Assembly: GCA_032622095.1 (NCBI GenBank)
Contig: CP136069.1
Location: 71,323,319 to 71,387,318, forward strand
DNA: 64,000 nt
Source of the DNA: Siphonodentalium dalli
Lineage: Eukaryota > Mollusca > Scaphopoda > Gadilida > Siphonodentaliidae
Reading direction: 5' to 3'
Shown here one piece after another: positions 22,437 to 33,592 of this stretch. The notes under the pieces are model-generated. The model ran no database searches. It saw only the letters and a list, made by a program, of their open reading frames with translations, and had not been told where the DNA came from. Each line of letters opens with the position of its first letter. Within the stretch, counting starts at the first letter, position 1. The position numbers were made by a program, and so were the translations under genes.

Positions 22437-23660
22437 AGACCGTCTGACCGAATTCGCATTATGTTCAAAAGTCTGTTCGTGTCTATAATTCTAGTCAGTA
22501 TTCGGTATTGAAACCATAGTAGTTTTGTGTCGACTAATAGTTTGAAGGGTGATGAAAATATATGTTTCCAGTGAAGGGAACATCTTAATTCATTTTCCCA
22601 TTTCATTTGCGACGATGATTGTCCTATTTAGTCGCTTTTATGAATTCATCGTAAAAATTACTGCAACCTCGCTCATTCTGAATGATTGAATTTTGAACCC
22701 TGACGATAGTTTGATCGGTCCGTTTTAATAACCTATTAATTTGTCTGTTTAAGCCGTGTAAAGTGATAAAGTTTATGGTGATGTTGTTCTTAGTTCTAAG
22801 AGTTTTGATGGAATGTAGCTTATTGTCTTCGGTGAACATATTATTTATGACTGTTATGGCTTTGTCCTTCCACTCAGCGACGTCTATCATTGAGTCGTCG
22901 ATCAACAATTCATCATTGTTCCAGATTGTCTGTGTCATGCCCTGTCGAGGCTCTTTACTTTTTATGTCCAGAAAATTACGCCAGGCTACAAAGACGTCAC
23001 GCCAGAAAGGATTCCCAATAGTCGACTCGCATCTTTTTATATATTTTGAACCATATGTCGCAAATAGAGGGTCATTTATTATTTGTTTTGGTGCCAAATT
23101 TCTCCATTGAGTTGTTTTCGTTATGCACCTTCGAATCCATGTTATTTTTAATGAGTCGATGAAATATTTTAGGTGCACCATTCTTAAACCACCGTTTTCA
23201 TATTCTTCACACAGTTGCATTCTTTTTATTCTATCACGTTTTCCATTCCAAATGAATCTGAACAAAATGGTATTCATTTCGTCTATGAACTTTTTATCTG
23301 GATTTGGCAAAGCTATAAATAAGTGAAAAAAAATTGGTATTAGAATAGATTTTATCAAAGTAATTTTACCAAGTGGTGTTAAGAGTGTCTATATTTCCAT
23401 TTATTTAGCGATGTCTTTAATTCATCAATCTTCCCCATGTAGTTGAGTTGCAGAGTGTCTGTCGGATTAGTGCAAAATTTTATACATAACAACGTGAAAG
23501 AATTTGATACCCTAATGTGACAATTTGGGATTGGTGCCAATCCACAGTTCTTTTTTGTCCCCAACCAAACAATTTCACATTTATCAATATTAACTTTAAA
23601 ACCAGACATTCTGGCAAACAAGTCCAATACGTATACGGCTGTTGAGCTAGTTGTTGATTA
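22437..23660 (-). pseudogene. L1/Tx1-like LINE ORF2, 3' half
   Basis: Minus-strand frames 23379-23627, 22624-23358 and 22439-22606 read in order: 'MSGFKVNIDKCEIVWLG' (RT thumb region), 'LTPLGKITLIKSILI' (after a frameshift near 23365), 'FRFIWNGKRDRIKRMQL', 'GGLRMVHLKYFIDSLKITWI' and 'LLWFQYRILTRI'. These are the conserved post-RT blocks of L1/Tx1-clade LINEs. A stop near 22624 and frameshifts make it inactive. The copy starts mid-ORF2 near 23660; the catalytic RT is missing. Confidence 0.85.
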
Positions 23661-23689
23661 TTTGCTTTTCCTACGGCAACTCAAAACAA

Positions 23690-24380
23690 ACAAAATGAAT
23701 TTATCGAAAGAGGTATATCCTCAGAACCTGGTTCTTGATCCGAATGTCAAGAAAACTTCTGTCTTAAATTGTGTGATTGATAAAACGCTACAAAGCATAG
23801 CAATTGAAATCATTCAAACAAATCAGGACTGTGCCAATAAGTGGCTCTCTTTTTATTGAATGTTCAAGACAAATGCAATTCGACGCTCTTCTGCAATTAA
23901 CAAACCTTGTTGCTTACTCCTAACAAGTCATTGAACAGTAGCAGAGCTATGTTGATAACTAGCAATATAGCTGATTCTTCTGAGCCAAAGATATTGCCTG
24001 AGTTGGCACCACAGGGAGTTACAGGTGTCCGTAGATTATCAAAGATAGTTCCTGTGAAGAGTAATATTCTGACATTCAATCAGTGCGAACTTCCACCGAC
24101 ATTGAATTGTTGGGTAAATGAAGTTAGATTTAAGTACTTATGTTTCCAAATACATTACGTAAAACGATGTTTTAACTGTCAGGGTTATGGTCATGGCTAG
24201 GAACATTGTAAAAAGAAAGAAATGGATAGTCCATGTCCCATTTGGGACTGTAAATTCAAAGTTCAAAGGTGTAACGCTGAGAAACATATATCCTATTTCT
24301 TCGATGCAATGAAAATAGATGGTTCCCCGCCATCAATTCAACCAGTCACATACTCTGTTGCTTTTTCTACCAACAAGTAG
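23690..24380 (+). pseudogene. LINE ORF1-like nucleic-acid-binding protein (decayed)
   Basis: Plus-strand frames give 'SLNSSRAMLITSNIADSSEP', 'LAPQGVTGVRRLSKI' and 'NILTFNQCELPP', then a zinc knuckle 'CFNCQGYGHG*EHC' (an in-frame TAG inside it), then 'CPIWDCKFKVQRCNAEKH'. GVT-x-VRR followed by (Y/N)ILTFN and CCHC knuckles is the ORF1 pattern of many LINEs. The N-terminal part is in another frame (23695-23859). It is in the opposite orientation to the ORF2 fragment next to it. Confidence 0.72.
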
Positions 24381-26205
24381 ATTCCAGCACTCAGACAGAC
24401 AACAGTCAGACCAACATCATTCGTATTTTAATACAGGTTTGAAGTAGCAAACTCGCTATGTTCCTAGGTCTAAACTGGTGGAACATGATCTCTACGGGCG
24501 TATCGAGAGTCGAGATTCATGGCATGATATACGATTCCCGCGGGAGTTTAGTGGTCGGTCTCATGGGTGACATCAGATCATTTGCTCGCTTTCCCCATGA
24601 AAAATTCATGTTCACGTGTATACATCGGCAGAAACCGACGCCCGGTATGCGCTCATTTGAACGACGCGTGGTTAACGTATAATTTAGCAAAGATAAATGA
24701 GGCCCACGCAACAAAGGCGGACATGTGCCGAATAGGACTATTGTGAATATCTCTGTTTTGTCTTTTTTGTTTGCCATAAGCTTTCATTGTGTCTCTTATT
24801 CGTATGTGCATCCTTTTGTGTCATCGCTCATCGTTTCAAAGGAATTATATCTCTTCCTTGCAACCAGCTTTCGAGCGGCGTCCATTTATTCAATTGCGCT
24901 TTGTTGTTCAAGAGCTCTTCTGCTGCGATTCAAAGAAATCGGGCTGTTGAAAAATTCACCACTGTTTTATTATTATTTCTGAAATCCACAAGCTGTTTCA
25001 AATATTTTTTATAATTAACGAAGCCATTGTGCAGAGCTGGCCGCCCATTTTGTGAAAAGTTTCTCCGAGTCTGAATGCTCTATCTAATAGTCACTGTTAA
25101 TAAGAGGAAGAGCATAATAATGGGGTATAGTTTCGAAGCATCCGCTGTGTGTGTGCACGTGTGCAGCACCAACTGCATGGGGCCTTGTCAAGTGAGACTT
25201 GACTTTACAAATAATTTGCACAATCATTTCAACTCATTGATGATTGTAGCAATTTTCTCATGGTTGTCATCTAGGTTCTACCAGTACATAGGCACTCTCC
25301 GGTATATAATTTCGCCATCAATTGCATTGCCCTTTTACCTTTTAAATACTAAAACATGGAGTCTATAATCTCTGAAAGAACTTGGCGAACTTGGCGAAAA
25401 GACTTCCCTAAGTAACAGTAATGTGTTACTTTTTTTACATTTCCAAAAGAACGTTACTATTTTTTGCCATACATCTACATCGGCCAGTATGAGCATCCTT
25501 TTGGATTGTGACCGCACTCTGTCGCTGCGCTTAGCTTAAATACCATAATGTAGAGAATGGATATGATATTGCTGCTTTTTATATGCAGTTGGAGGTGTGG
25601 TTAAACAATTGCGATAAAATCGGTTTTTGTGTGTATTGTGTGTGGATACTTGTATATATGTAAATACGTTCTTTACTCTGCATGGTATGTTACTTTCCAT
25701 ATTCCACTTAACAATGGCTGGAACGTTATATATTTATATACGGACTTTATATGCCGCGAAAAATCTTAATAAAGTCATAACGTTCCCCATTTGTTCTTCA
25801 GCACTGCATGAATTAATAAAGAGCGTTATTAGTTTCCTTATGTGGTATGAATAAAGGGCGTTCACTTCTGTGTAAAAAGCTGCTAAAGCCCAATGACTGC
25901 GGTAAGCTTTTTTAACAGCATGTAAAGTTTCTGTATCGGTTTTCGTGTATTCGACCAATGTTGTCCAATGACAACCAATTGGTTTACAGTATTCCGTGAA
26001 ATGAGAGTTTATGATTGAATTGTATGTATATTTTAAACTGTTTACCGTTGATGATCGGGCGTCCAAAGTACAAACCACCACGTATGATAAAGAGCGTTAA
26101 TTGCTTCCTTATGGCGTGTATTACAGAGCATTCCTACAATTATGACATTATGCTAATTATAGTCGTATTGTTTTGTGTGTTCTTTTGTGGGTGGGTTGTG
26201 ATCGA
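24381..26205. other. Gene-free stretch
   Basis: No recognised gene. Two related stretches contain 'taaagagcgttat' and 'cttccttatg' (about 25810-25850 and 26080-26115), suggesting a degraded repeat. Opposed ORFs at 24458-24682 and 24517-24777 mirror each other and show no domain. Confidence 0.45.
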
Positions 26206-26925
26206 TGTTTGTTACAAATTGTCCTGATTTCCACCACATTTCAATTCTTTTTTCGCCTGGTAAGCTAAAATTGATCTTGTGAATTTGTTTGACTAATTTT
26301 GTGGCAAATCGGATGGGGTATATAACGTATTTATTTGGGGGTGGTGGTCGCTGTTTGTTACAAATTGTCTTGATTACCACCACATTTCAATTCTTTTTTC
26401 GCCTGGTAAGCTAAAATTGATCTTGTGAATTTGTTTGTCTAATTTTGTGGCAAATCGGATGGGGTATATAACGTATTTATTTGGGGGGTGGTGGTCGCTG
26501 TTTGTTACAAATTGTCCTGATTGCCATCACATTTCAATTCTTTTTTCGCCTGGTAAGCTAAAATTGATCTTGTGAATTTGTTTGACTAATTTTGTGGCAA
26601 ATCGGATGAGGTATATAACGTATTTATTTGGGGGGTGTGGTCGCTGTTTGTTACAAATTGTCTTGATTACCACCACATTTCAATTCTTATTTTTAGCCTG
26701 GTAAGCTAAAATTGATCTTGTGAATTTGTTTGACTAATCTGTTATCAAATCGGATGGGGTATATAACGTATTTATTTGGGGGGTGTGGTCGCTGTTTGTT
26801 ACAAATTGTCTTGATTACCACCACATTTCAATTCTTATTTTTAGCCTGGTAAGCTAAAATTTATCTTGTGAATTTGTTTGACTAATCTTTTATCAAATCG
26901 GATGGGGTATATAACGTATTTATTT
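26206..26925 (+). repeat. Satellite array, about 5 units of 146 bp
   Basis: Units begin 'tgtttgttacaaattgtc' at 26206, 26352, 26499, 26645 and 26793 and end 'ggtatataacgtatttattt'. Identity between units is above 90% by eye, so expansion is fairly recent. The unit contains 'tcgcctggtaagctaaaatt'. No ORF persists through it. Confidence 0.92.
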
Positions 26926-27209
26926 GCTTGAAACTATGGATGCCCTGTCAGATTTGACACCATACCACCACCATATGTCCGTTTTCTAAACCAGAAAATG
27001 ATCAGATCGACACATGAACCCATTACTAGGGGACTTTGATGGCCAGATATCGACTTTCAAAAGAGATAGTTTTAAAGGTACTCAATCCGATCTGACGCTG
27101 CAAAATTACTATTTATTTGGCTTCGGGTGGGGGGGGGGTAAAACATATTTGATTCGAGTCGAGGAACGGAGGGTCTCGGACAAAATTGCGGATGAAGATG
27201 GATAACTCT

Positions 27210-27560
27210 ACAATCAAGTGGTAATACGGTCAAATTTCTTGATACTTTAGTGATAATACGGCCATATTCTGTTGAACAAAATGTTGATAAATAACACGTT
27301 TTGGGAAATTTGATACCATAGTTGACAGTGGTTAGCATTATTTTTGTTGTTGTTGTAACTTGACGGTATGGTGACCGTCTGGTCGGATTGAGTACCTGTA
27401 ACACGTTTGTTTTATTAAAGTCACATGGCGGTTTGCGCTCCAAAATATACATAATATTATTCGCTTTTAAAAAAAATTCAGTATCGAAATAGGTCGAACT
27501 ACCTTTCTGCGAGCATTATGTAACCCAAAAAGACGCATTGTAGTAATGAAAAATACAACT
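27210..27560. repeat. Dispersed repeat M, copy 1
   Basis: Contains 'ttgttgttgtaactt', 'cacatggcggtttgcgctcc', 'aaaatatacataata', 'atcgaaataggtcga' and 'aaaaagacgcattg'. The same order, interrupted by a MITE, is at about 37400-38045, and a partial reversed copy at about 40545-40630. Non-coding. Confidence 0.65.
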
Positions 27561-27601
27561 GTGAATACGGTGTGTGGGTCCCAAACACAAATCCGCCATT
27601 T

Positions 27602-27762
27602 GTGAAATAAGAACTACCATATTATATGTAGAAGCTGAGGTGGGAATACCTGTATAATATTATCTGCGCGGGAGAGCAAATATATATATCTCCCGGGTAG
27701 ATAATATTATACAGGTAGTCGCACCTCAACTTCTACAGATAATATGGTAGTACTTATTTCGC
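27602..27762. repeat. Palindromic foldback element
   Basis: The left arm 'gaactaccatattatatgta' ... 'ataatattatctgcgcggga' is complemented by 'tcccgggtagataatattat' ... 'cagataatatggtagtac'. Arms of about 72 bp around an AT loop. Single-arm relatives occur at 28817-28885 and 29855-29925. Confidence 0.85.
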
Positions 27763-28189
27763 GCGTCGTTCGGTATAAAGGTACCCATGTCCAGTCGTTC
27801 CAGTATATTGATATAGGTGGGTAGTTTCTAGTGCACACTTGGGTACTAAGTGACCTCAGTTACGACAAAGCGTTGGTATGTAACGTAATCGTTAGATTGA
27901 AGTGCGATGAGATGATTTCATTAGAGAGATCTCGCAAACACACAGCTCACGATATACGGACGGCGTGGCATGGAACCCAAAAACGGCAATCGTCAAGTCT
28001 AAATGCCACCAGTCTATCGGTCTATCCTGTTTATCCGGCAGGCACGGATTATAGTCCGTATCAAAATACCCTTGGTTGGTGTTGTCTCAGTCGTGAGCTG
28101 TTTGTTGTTCTGAATAAGATTTAGCATGAACGATATTTAGTTTATTTGTTTTACGCGTTGTGTGATTTTTTTGTGAGATTGTGAGACAG

Positions 28190-28545
28190 CCGCACAAAAT
28201 GCCCTGACAGCTACATTTCCGACAGCTAATGTCAGCAAAAATAAAAGGTTGTCTATTCCATTTCGGCCAAGCAGTTTTGAAGAATGTAAAGAAATGCCAC
28301 CTGCAACAGATATGTGAAGAAACTGAAGGAAATTATCAAAAGACCCTCATAAGACGAGCTCTATCCCTCCCTATGGTTCCGTTCGCGCTGGTTGGTGATG
28401 CCTGGTTCGAAGCTCTAGAAGATTATCCTGCAAGTAACAACACTGGTCTAGAAGATAATGTCACCCAGTTCACGGACTACATAACAGAGTTTTTGGGTGG
28501 AATGGAGCCATGGCCTCCAAATGTGGTACCACCACGACACCTTAT
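28190..28545 (+). pseudogene. MULE-type transposase fragment
   Basis: The open frame 28229-28579 has 'KGCLFHFGQAVLKNV' and later 'LIRRALSLPMVPFALVGDAW' and 'FTDYITEFLGG'. KGC-x-FHF-xQ-(A/V) followed by a helical segment and a DYxxxxW-like block is the region after the catalytic core in MULE transposases. Upstream, 'QNALTATFPTAN' in a different frame (28195-28233) fits the preceding strand, so a frameshift is present. Catalytic residues are not in this piece. It is a remnant. Confidence 0.65.
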
Positions 28546-28809
28546 AACTGTCAAAAGATGTAAATATCATGAAAACTGAAACTCTGAATGCTTATATCTA
28601 TAAATGCGTGATTCTGTTTGGTTGTTGTTGTGTTTGTATTTTTTCTGCTCTAGTACAGCTATGTGAGAACAGAACTTTTCGGAGATTGCTGATTTTCTTT
28701 GCAAAATTTATCACGGAAATATTTATCAAATCCAATAAGCAGACAGTAGCCATATAGCTGCAGAATGCAACGGAAGAACTGAATACTGAAACTGAAACAT
28801 AATATGTAG

Positions 28810-28950
28810 AACAATTACTGCCATATCAGCTGTAGAAGCCGAGTGCGACAGCCGTTATAATATTATCTACCGGGAGAGCAATGTACATATATATATAGGC
28901 ATACTATAGTGCACAATCTGGTAATGTACGATCTCATCTATAAGATAATT
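28810..28950 (+). repeat. Single-arm relative of the 27602 palindrome, copy 1
   Basis: 'ctgtagaagccgagtgcgac', 'ataatattatctaccgg' and 'gagagcaatg', then 'agtgcacaatctggtaatgt', match the right part and flank of the 27602 element. Confidence 0.6.
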
Positions 28951-29097
28951 ATCGGTTTGTCACAGAATTGTTATATTGAAGTTAATGCAGGGTGCAGCTT
29001 TTGATATGCATGCAGTGCAATAATAATACCATACTCCGGACTGGGGTCAAACGATTTGAATATTGATGCTATATTTGTCTTTAGAACTGAAACTCCG

Positions 29098-29463
29098 CAA
29101 CATATCCTCGCGTAAATACGCACATAATCGACCTATAATGTTTAATTAGTCTATAATGTGATTATTTGATCCTGAATAAGCAGACAATGGACTCTTACCA
29201 ATTATTTCGTTGTATATCGTGGGCCACAGTGAATACACCTGTTAAAGGGCGTACACCTGAACAGTCGTGTGTTGGCTTATTTATGTCCTTGTGCGCACAT
29301 GATCTGCTTAGAATCACCTTATTGTGAGTTGATAATATAAGTAAAATGTTCTCAATTTCAGCACATTAACGACTCAAAAATGAGGCGATTCTAAGCAGAT
29401 TATCTGCCTAAATTATGTTCTATTATAAGCAGATAATATGCTGGTTTTCGGGAGAACACGCTG
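29098..29463 (-). mobile_element. TIR family H, copy 4
   Basis: Reversed copy: left end CAACATATCCTCGCG, right end complement of CAGCGTGTTCTCCCG. Internal 'cgattctaagcagattatct' and 'gggccacagtgaatacac' are shared with other copies. The flanks do not show a clean duplication. No ORF. Confidence 0.8.
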
Positions 29464-29849
29464 GAAACTAGTTATCGGCAGTCTCTTGCTTGATTGTGTG
29501 TTCTGTTTCGTTTTGTGTTCGGTTTTTTTCTTCTTCTTTTTTATTTTTGGTGCGGCTACGGGATCAATGAGAACAAGGATATTGCTTATGTACGATACAA
29601 ATTTTATCACAGACAACCACAAACAGCCATTATTCATTCAGGATGTACTGGAAGGACTGGACACTTACGAAATTGTCCGTTCCCAAACGGTGGTTGCAGG
29701 AAGACGACCATATTGTCATATTGTCATGTCGCCATATGTCGTATTGTGGCGGCATGACAATATATTATTATTGTTTATTATTTGACATTTGTATGATGAT
29801 ATGCCATGAATGAATATTTACTTACTTAAACGTTATGCTGCAGCATGTG

Positions 29850-29985
29850 CAAAATGATGACTGCCATATTACCTGTAGAAGCCAAGACGCGACAACCCGT
29901 ATAATATCTATCTACCCACGAGAGCAGTATAGGTATGTACTTTATATAGTGCACGTTCTGGTACTGCATGACCTCGGCTTCGGAA
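29850..29985 (+). repeat. Single-arm relative of the 27602 palindrome, copy 2
   Basis: 'ctgtagaagccaagacgcga', 'cccgtataatatctatctac' and 'gagagcagtatagg', then 'agtgcacgttctggtactgc', parallel 28817-28950. Confidence 0.6.
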
Positions 29986-30361
29986 AAGTATGTCTATATA
30001 CAGAACAATTTTAAAACCACAAACAGGGGAATTAGGTGGACAATAGAAATCTGATAACGCGTACCATGAAATTGTCGTACTCATATTCCACAAGGCAGTC
30101 ACCCGCGTACACATACGTAGGCGTGATTGAATACGTGATTGACATCTTCATCTTTGAATAGCCTAAGTTAGACAGGGAAAAGGAGAGATACGCCCCTCAA
30201 TTGACACCAGCGTTATCATGGTAAGTGAATGGAGTCTAGATTACAATGCAATCGGTATAAAAGGTGAAGATACAATTTTATTAAGATAAGATGACGAACA
30301 TACAAGTGAGGTAATTCAAATGCTAGGAATGTAAACATACACGGATGGTGCGCGCGACACA

Positions 30362-30919
30362 ATGCCGGAAAATGCGTTAAGTGAGAGATTGAAGACGGGT
30401 AGAAGACTTTCTATGTACGGTGCTGGGTTTGCTATATTTCTGGCATTTCTACTCTACTACACCCTTCCGGAACCTCCGCGATTAGTGCACACCGCAGACA
30501 AGATAGTGTTCACGCTCCGGTGGAATTTATACACTGCATTAATCATTGTGTTGGCTATAATAAAAGTCGGTTGTGTTCGAAACCGATCTACAGCTACCGA
30601 TCCTGTTTCTGGAAATGGTGAACATCTCGTTCGGGTGGATGCTCGTGTGTTGCAGAACACGCTGGAACAATACATTATAAGTGTGTCCCTACAGCTAGTT
30701 CTAGTTTCATACATGGAAGGAAAAGCTTTGAACTTCGTTCCAATCGTAGTAATACTTAATGTGATCGGACGGATAACTTATTACATGGGGTATCCGAACA
30801 AACGTGGGTTTGGGTTTGCTCTCAACATTCTTCCAACCATGGTGATACTCTTTTTTAGTGTTGTATTTACTCTAATTTATGGAATGGATTATGGGCTGAA
30901 ATCCGGTGATATTAGTTGA
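30362..30919 (+). CDS. MAPEG-domain membrane protein, TMEM79-like
   Basis: Intact 185-residue single-exon ORF. The start ATG has A at -3 (acacaATG), a favourable context. Hydrophobic spans lie at about residues 18-34, 53-70, 104-118, 124-137 and 157-174. The C-terminal half, from 'VRVDARVLQNTLEQY' to 'NVIGRITYYMGYPNKRGFGF', has the MAPEG pattern R-x3-N-x2-E near the start of a span and GR-x2-YxxGY-xxx-R-G later. MAPEG proteins include glutathione/eicosanoid membrane enzymes and TMEM79 (mattrin), which has no proven catalytic role; the YxMGYPNKRG style and length suggest TMEM79-like, which is inference. The ORF has no stops or frameshifts among heavily decayed neighbours, so it is probably functional. 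Whether it is a retrocopy is open: no intron, and no clear poly-A tract seen. Confidence 0.85.
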   Translation: MPENALSERLKTGRRLSMYGAGFAIFLAFLLYYTLPEPPRLVHTADKIVFTLRWNLYTALIIVLAIIKVGCVRNRSTATDPVSGNGEHLVRVDARVLQNTLEQYIISVSLQLVLVSYMEGKALNFVPIVVILNVIGRITYYMGYPNKRGFGFALNILPTMVILFFSVVFTLIYGMDYGLKSGDIS

Positions 30920-30966
30920 TGGTGATCGACGAGGAAATCTCAGGACTAATCCCTTTTAATCAAGAA

Positions 30967-30972
30967 ATTAAA
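30967..30972 (+). terminator. Possible poly(A) signal ATTAAA
   Basis: ATTAAA lies about 48 bp after the MAPEG stop codon. This is a common variant signal and could end the transcript; weak evidence alone in AT-rich DNA. Confidence 0.35.
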
Positions 30973-31246
30973 CAAATCAATGCAACTAGTACTAGAAGCG
31001 AGTTCTAGAATAGCTCACGGAGTGAAGTTTGTCATAGAGTGCCTCTAGTTGAAGAACCCAGAATTTAAACATGCAGTGCCGTGCATCAGCTTTTTACGTG
31101 CATGTCATTTGGTGATTCTGAATATCTGCATCAAATTATGGTAGATGCTATGGACAGGACAATCTTCGCATTACACATACTAGTATATGATATATCAACT
31201 ACTTGTATGGTCGTATGTATTCTTTTCTTAGGACAGAACTATTTAA

Positions 31247-31483
31247 CCCTTTCTATACTAAATGGATTATTCAAGCCAGTTCAAATGTGTACATCGGAAT
31301 AACCTATTATTGATTTGGCGGATGTTAAGGTTAAAAAGCAGACGACAGATAAATAAAAGTGCAGAAGGGGCCCTTTTTATTGAGGGAAATGTTCAGATAA
31401 TAAATTTAACAAACGACCTAACTTATTGTCTGAACATTCCTATGGGATAACTACTCACGAATGATTCTTTAGTATAGAAAGGG
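31247..31483. mobile_element. TTAA-flanked MITE, piggyBac-like, copy 1
   Basis: TTAA then CCCTTTCTATACTAAA at the left and the exact complement then TTAA at the right (TTAA at 31243-31246 and 31484-31487). 237 bp. The inside has an inverted pair around 'gttcagataataaatt' / 'acttattgtctgaac'. TTAA target and CCCTTT ends are typical of piggyBac. No ORF of significance. Confidence 0.88.
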
Positions 31484-31676
31484 TTAAAATAATTCCAATG
31501 GCTATACGACTACTCGTTGTGGCCTACGGAGTAAACGAACGGGACATTTATGCAATATTACTGTGACCTAAATGTGCATATTGAGTGATATAAATATGTT
31601 GTTTCAACTAAGCAAAAGGTTCGTCCATATTTCCATCCGTGAAACAATGGTATTCGAGCATTAAAGGCAAACTTAA

Positions 31677-31880
31677 TCCTTTCATGACGGGAGCCGCGCT
31701 GGTGCAGCAATAAAGATCCTTTGTCAGAGCATTCTCTTATATGTGTGAATCTCCAATAGGGAGCCTCGCATATATAATAGAATGAACTTGCTTACAAGAT
31801 CAAGGTAAATATTGTTATGCCAATGTATTCTACTATATATGCGAAGACTCACATATATAAGTTAATAGATTGCCACAGGG
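31677..31880. mobile_element. TTAA-end MITE, family E copy 1 (decayed)
   Basis: TTAA at 31673-31676 then TCCTTTCATGACGGGAGC and 'gctggtgcagca', then two degenerate hairpins with arms like 'gcattctcttatatgtg' and 'ccaatgtattctactatat'. The right terminal repeat is not recognisable. Related to 45015-45260. Confidence 0.55.
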
Positions 31881-32310
31881 TTTTCGAAAAATTGCAGGAA
31901 ACTCCATTTATGTAAGAGTTAAACAGACTGTTAAGGTAATTTTCAGCTTGCCAGGCAAAAGTAAAAGAAAACTACTTGCAATTATTTTGGAGCAGAACAT
32001 ATATGGTGGTTTATTATGTCAAACCGGACAGGGCTTCTTTAACCTGAATAGTAGGGCATGCTATCATTGTGTAACCACACGATCGAGGCAGACGCATGTA
32101 GTTCGTAATAAGACAGGCATTTGTTTGTGTTTTAAATATATTTATTGTTCGACCTGATAGTTACAAACTATCTATATCTTAGATATAAATTATTTCCGCG
32201 TTCACACACTTGAAAATTTGCCTGTCATTTCTTTTCAGGCATATCTATACAGAAAGCTATAACGTGCCAAAATGTATTTAAACGCAAAATGTATTTTAAA
32301 TGCATATATA

Positions 32311-32442
32311 CAGTAATGCCCTAAATAATGGTCACTGAGAGCTCTCCGATGAATGGCAACAAGCCATATTTCCGACTAAATCCTGAAAAAAAATTCCATA
32401 ATTCTGCTGTGGTTAAGGAGTCCATTATTTAGGACATTACTG
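32311..32442. mobile_element. TA-flanked MITE family F, copy 1
   Basis: TA|CAGTAATGCCCTAAATAATG ... complement ... CAGTA ending |TA, 132 bp. CAGT ends plus TA duplication are typical of Tc1/mariner derivatives. It is a shortened version of the 199-bp copy at 37792, having lost part of one arm. Confidence 0.85.
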
Positions 32443-32558
32443 TACCACAGCTTCTTATTACTACAAGAAAAGTAACAACTATGTATACACCTGTAAAGAT
32501 GCTACTGAAACTTGCTGTATCTAGCATTCAACTATCTCACAAGAATCAGTTATACATA

Positions 32559-32978
32559 TGTGACCCGCCATATCAAATCCAGTCGGAAGTCGGGATTTTT
32601 TTACCCTGTGCCAATGCATTCTCTTATATATGCGAGTCGACCATAGGTCGCCTCGCATATATAAGAGAATGCATTGGCCTAACAATTTTTTATCATGTTT
32701 TTTAAATAAATGTTTCTTACAATTTTTAGGACATAAAATAAAAAAAGCATCCATTACCCTGCAGAAAGCCCCACACATATATAGAAGCATGTAGAAGAGT
32801 GTCGTATGCTCATGTTTTTCTGGGGCTCTGTAAGGGTTAAATTACAAAATTGTTAAAGAATACAAGAACAAATTATTAAAATTGTAATAAATTGTCGACT
32901 CGCATATATAAGAGAATGCATTGGCACAGGGTAAAAAAAAATCCCGACTTCCGACTGGATTTGATATGGCGGGTCACA
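32559..32978. mobile_element. TA-flanked hairpin MITE, family D copy 2
   Basis: Ends as in 6237-6700, with TA at 32557-32558 and 32979-32980. The first hairpin (32610-32680) is complete; the second keeps only one arm (about 32893-32930). The small insert between them (32755-32838) ends 'gtaagggttaa', consistent with a TTAA-type element nested inside. Orientation of inner parts is inverted relative to copy 1. Confidence 0.82.
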
Positions 32979-32980
32979 TA

Positions 32981-33592
32981 TAGTTGAATGGTTGAAGGAA
33001 AACGTCAGAAAGATGCATGTTGGACGCATTTTGTCGTTTGTATTATGGCACCATATGGGTTTCTTTGATAAACTGCATGCAACAAAATACCAGACAAATT
33101 TACCAGTGTGTAAATGTGTATTGTTTGACCGGACAAATTGTCTATAACATAATAAATAATAGCAGTCAACTATCTCAAAATAAATATTTTGGAGTAGAAA
33201 ACGTACATATGGTTGTTTATGATGTCAAATCTGAGAGCATATTTAATCTGATTAGTAGGCGATGACATCATTCTTTAGCCACACGATCGGCAACTATCTT
33301 TCAATAAAATTAGGTATTTATACAGCAAGTTTCAGCAACATCGTTACAGGTTGAACTACATATAGTTGATTAATAACGTAAACCGGACATTTCATATATA
33401 GGGACCAATGAACACTTAATTATATTATATTGTCAACACGTAACCTGTTGGCATTATCGTCAAAATGAAGAATTCCATGAGGCCGAAAATATTCCAACAA
33501 AGGAGTGTGGTTATTTTATCCACTCTAAGCAATTTCACCATAATTATAACATTATACTTTGCTTTAAGGATGGTCCATCAGATTTGGCACCA
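32981..33592. other. Gene-free stretch
   Basis: AT-rich; an 82-codon ORF at 33017-33265 shows no domain. Parts resemble 31975-32060 ('atatggt.gtttat.atgtcaaa', 'gattagtagg'), so this is repeat-derived. Confidence 0.45.

Noticed and set aside
22763-23326. Plus-strand ORFs of 115 and 67 codons
   Set aside because: Antisense to the L1/Tx1-like ORF2, which carries the recognisable motifs.
24458-24777. Opposed ORFs, possibly a small gene
   Set aside because: Each is the antisense of the other, no domain is recognisable and neither shows splice or start context support.
30457-30714. Minus-strand 85-codon ORF
   Set aside because: Shadow of the MAPEG coding region.
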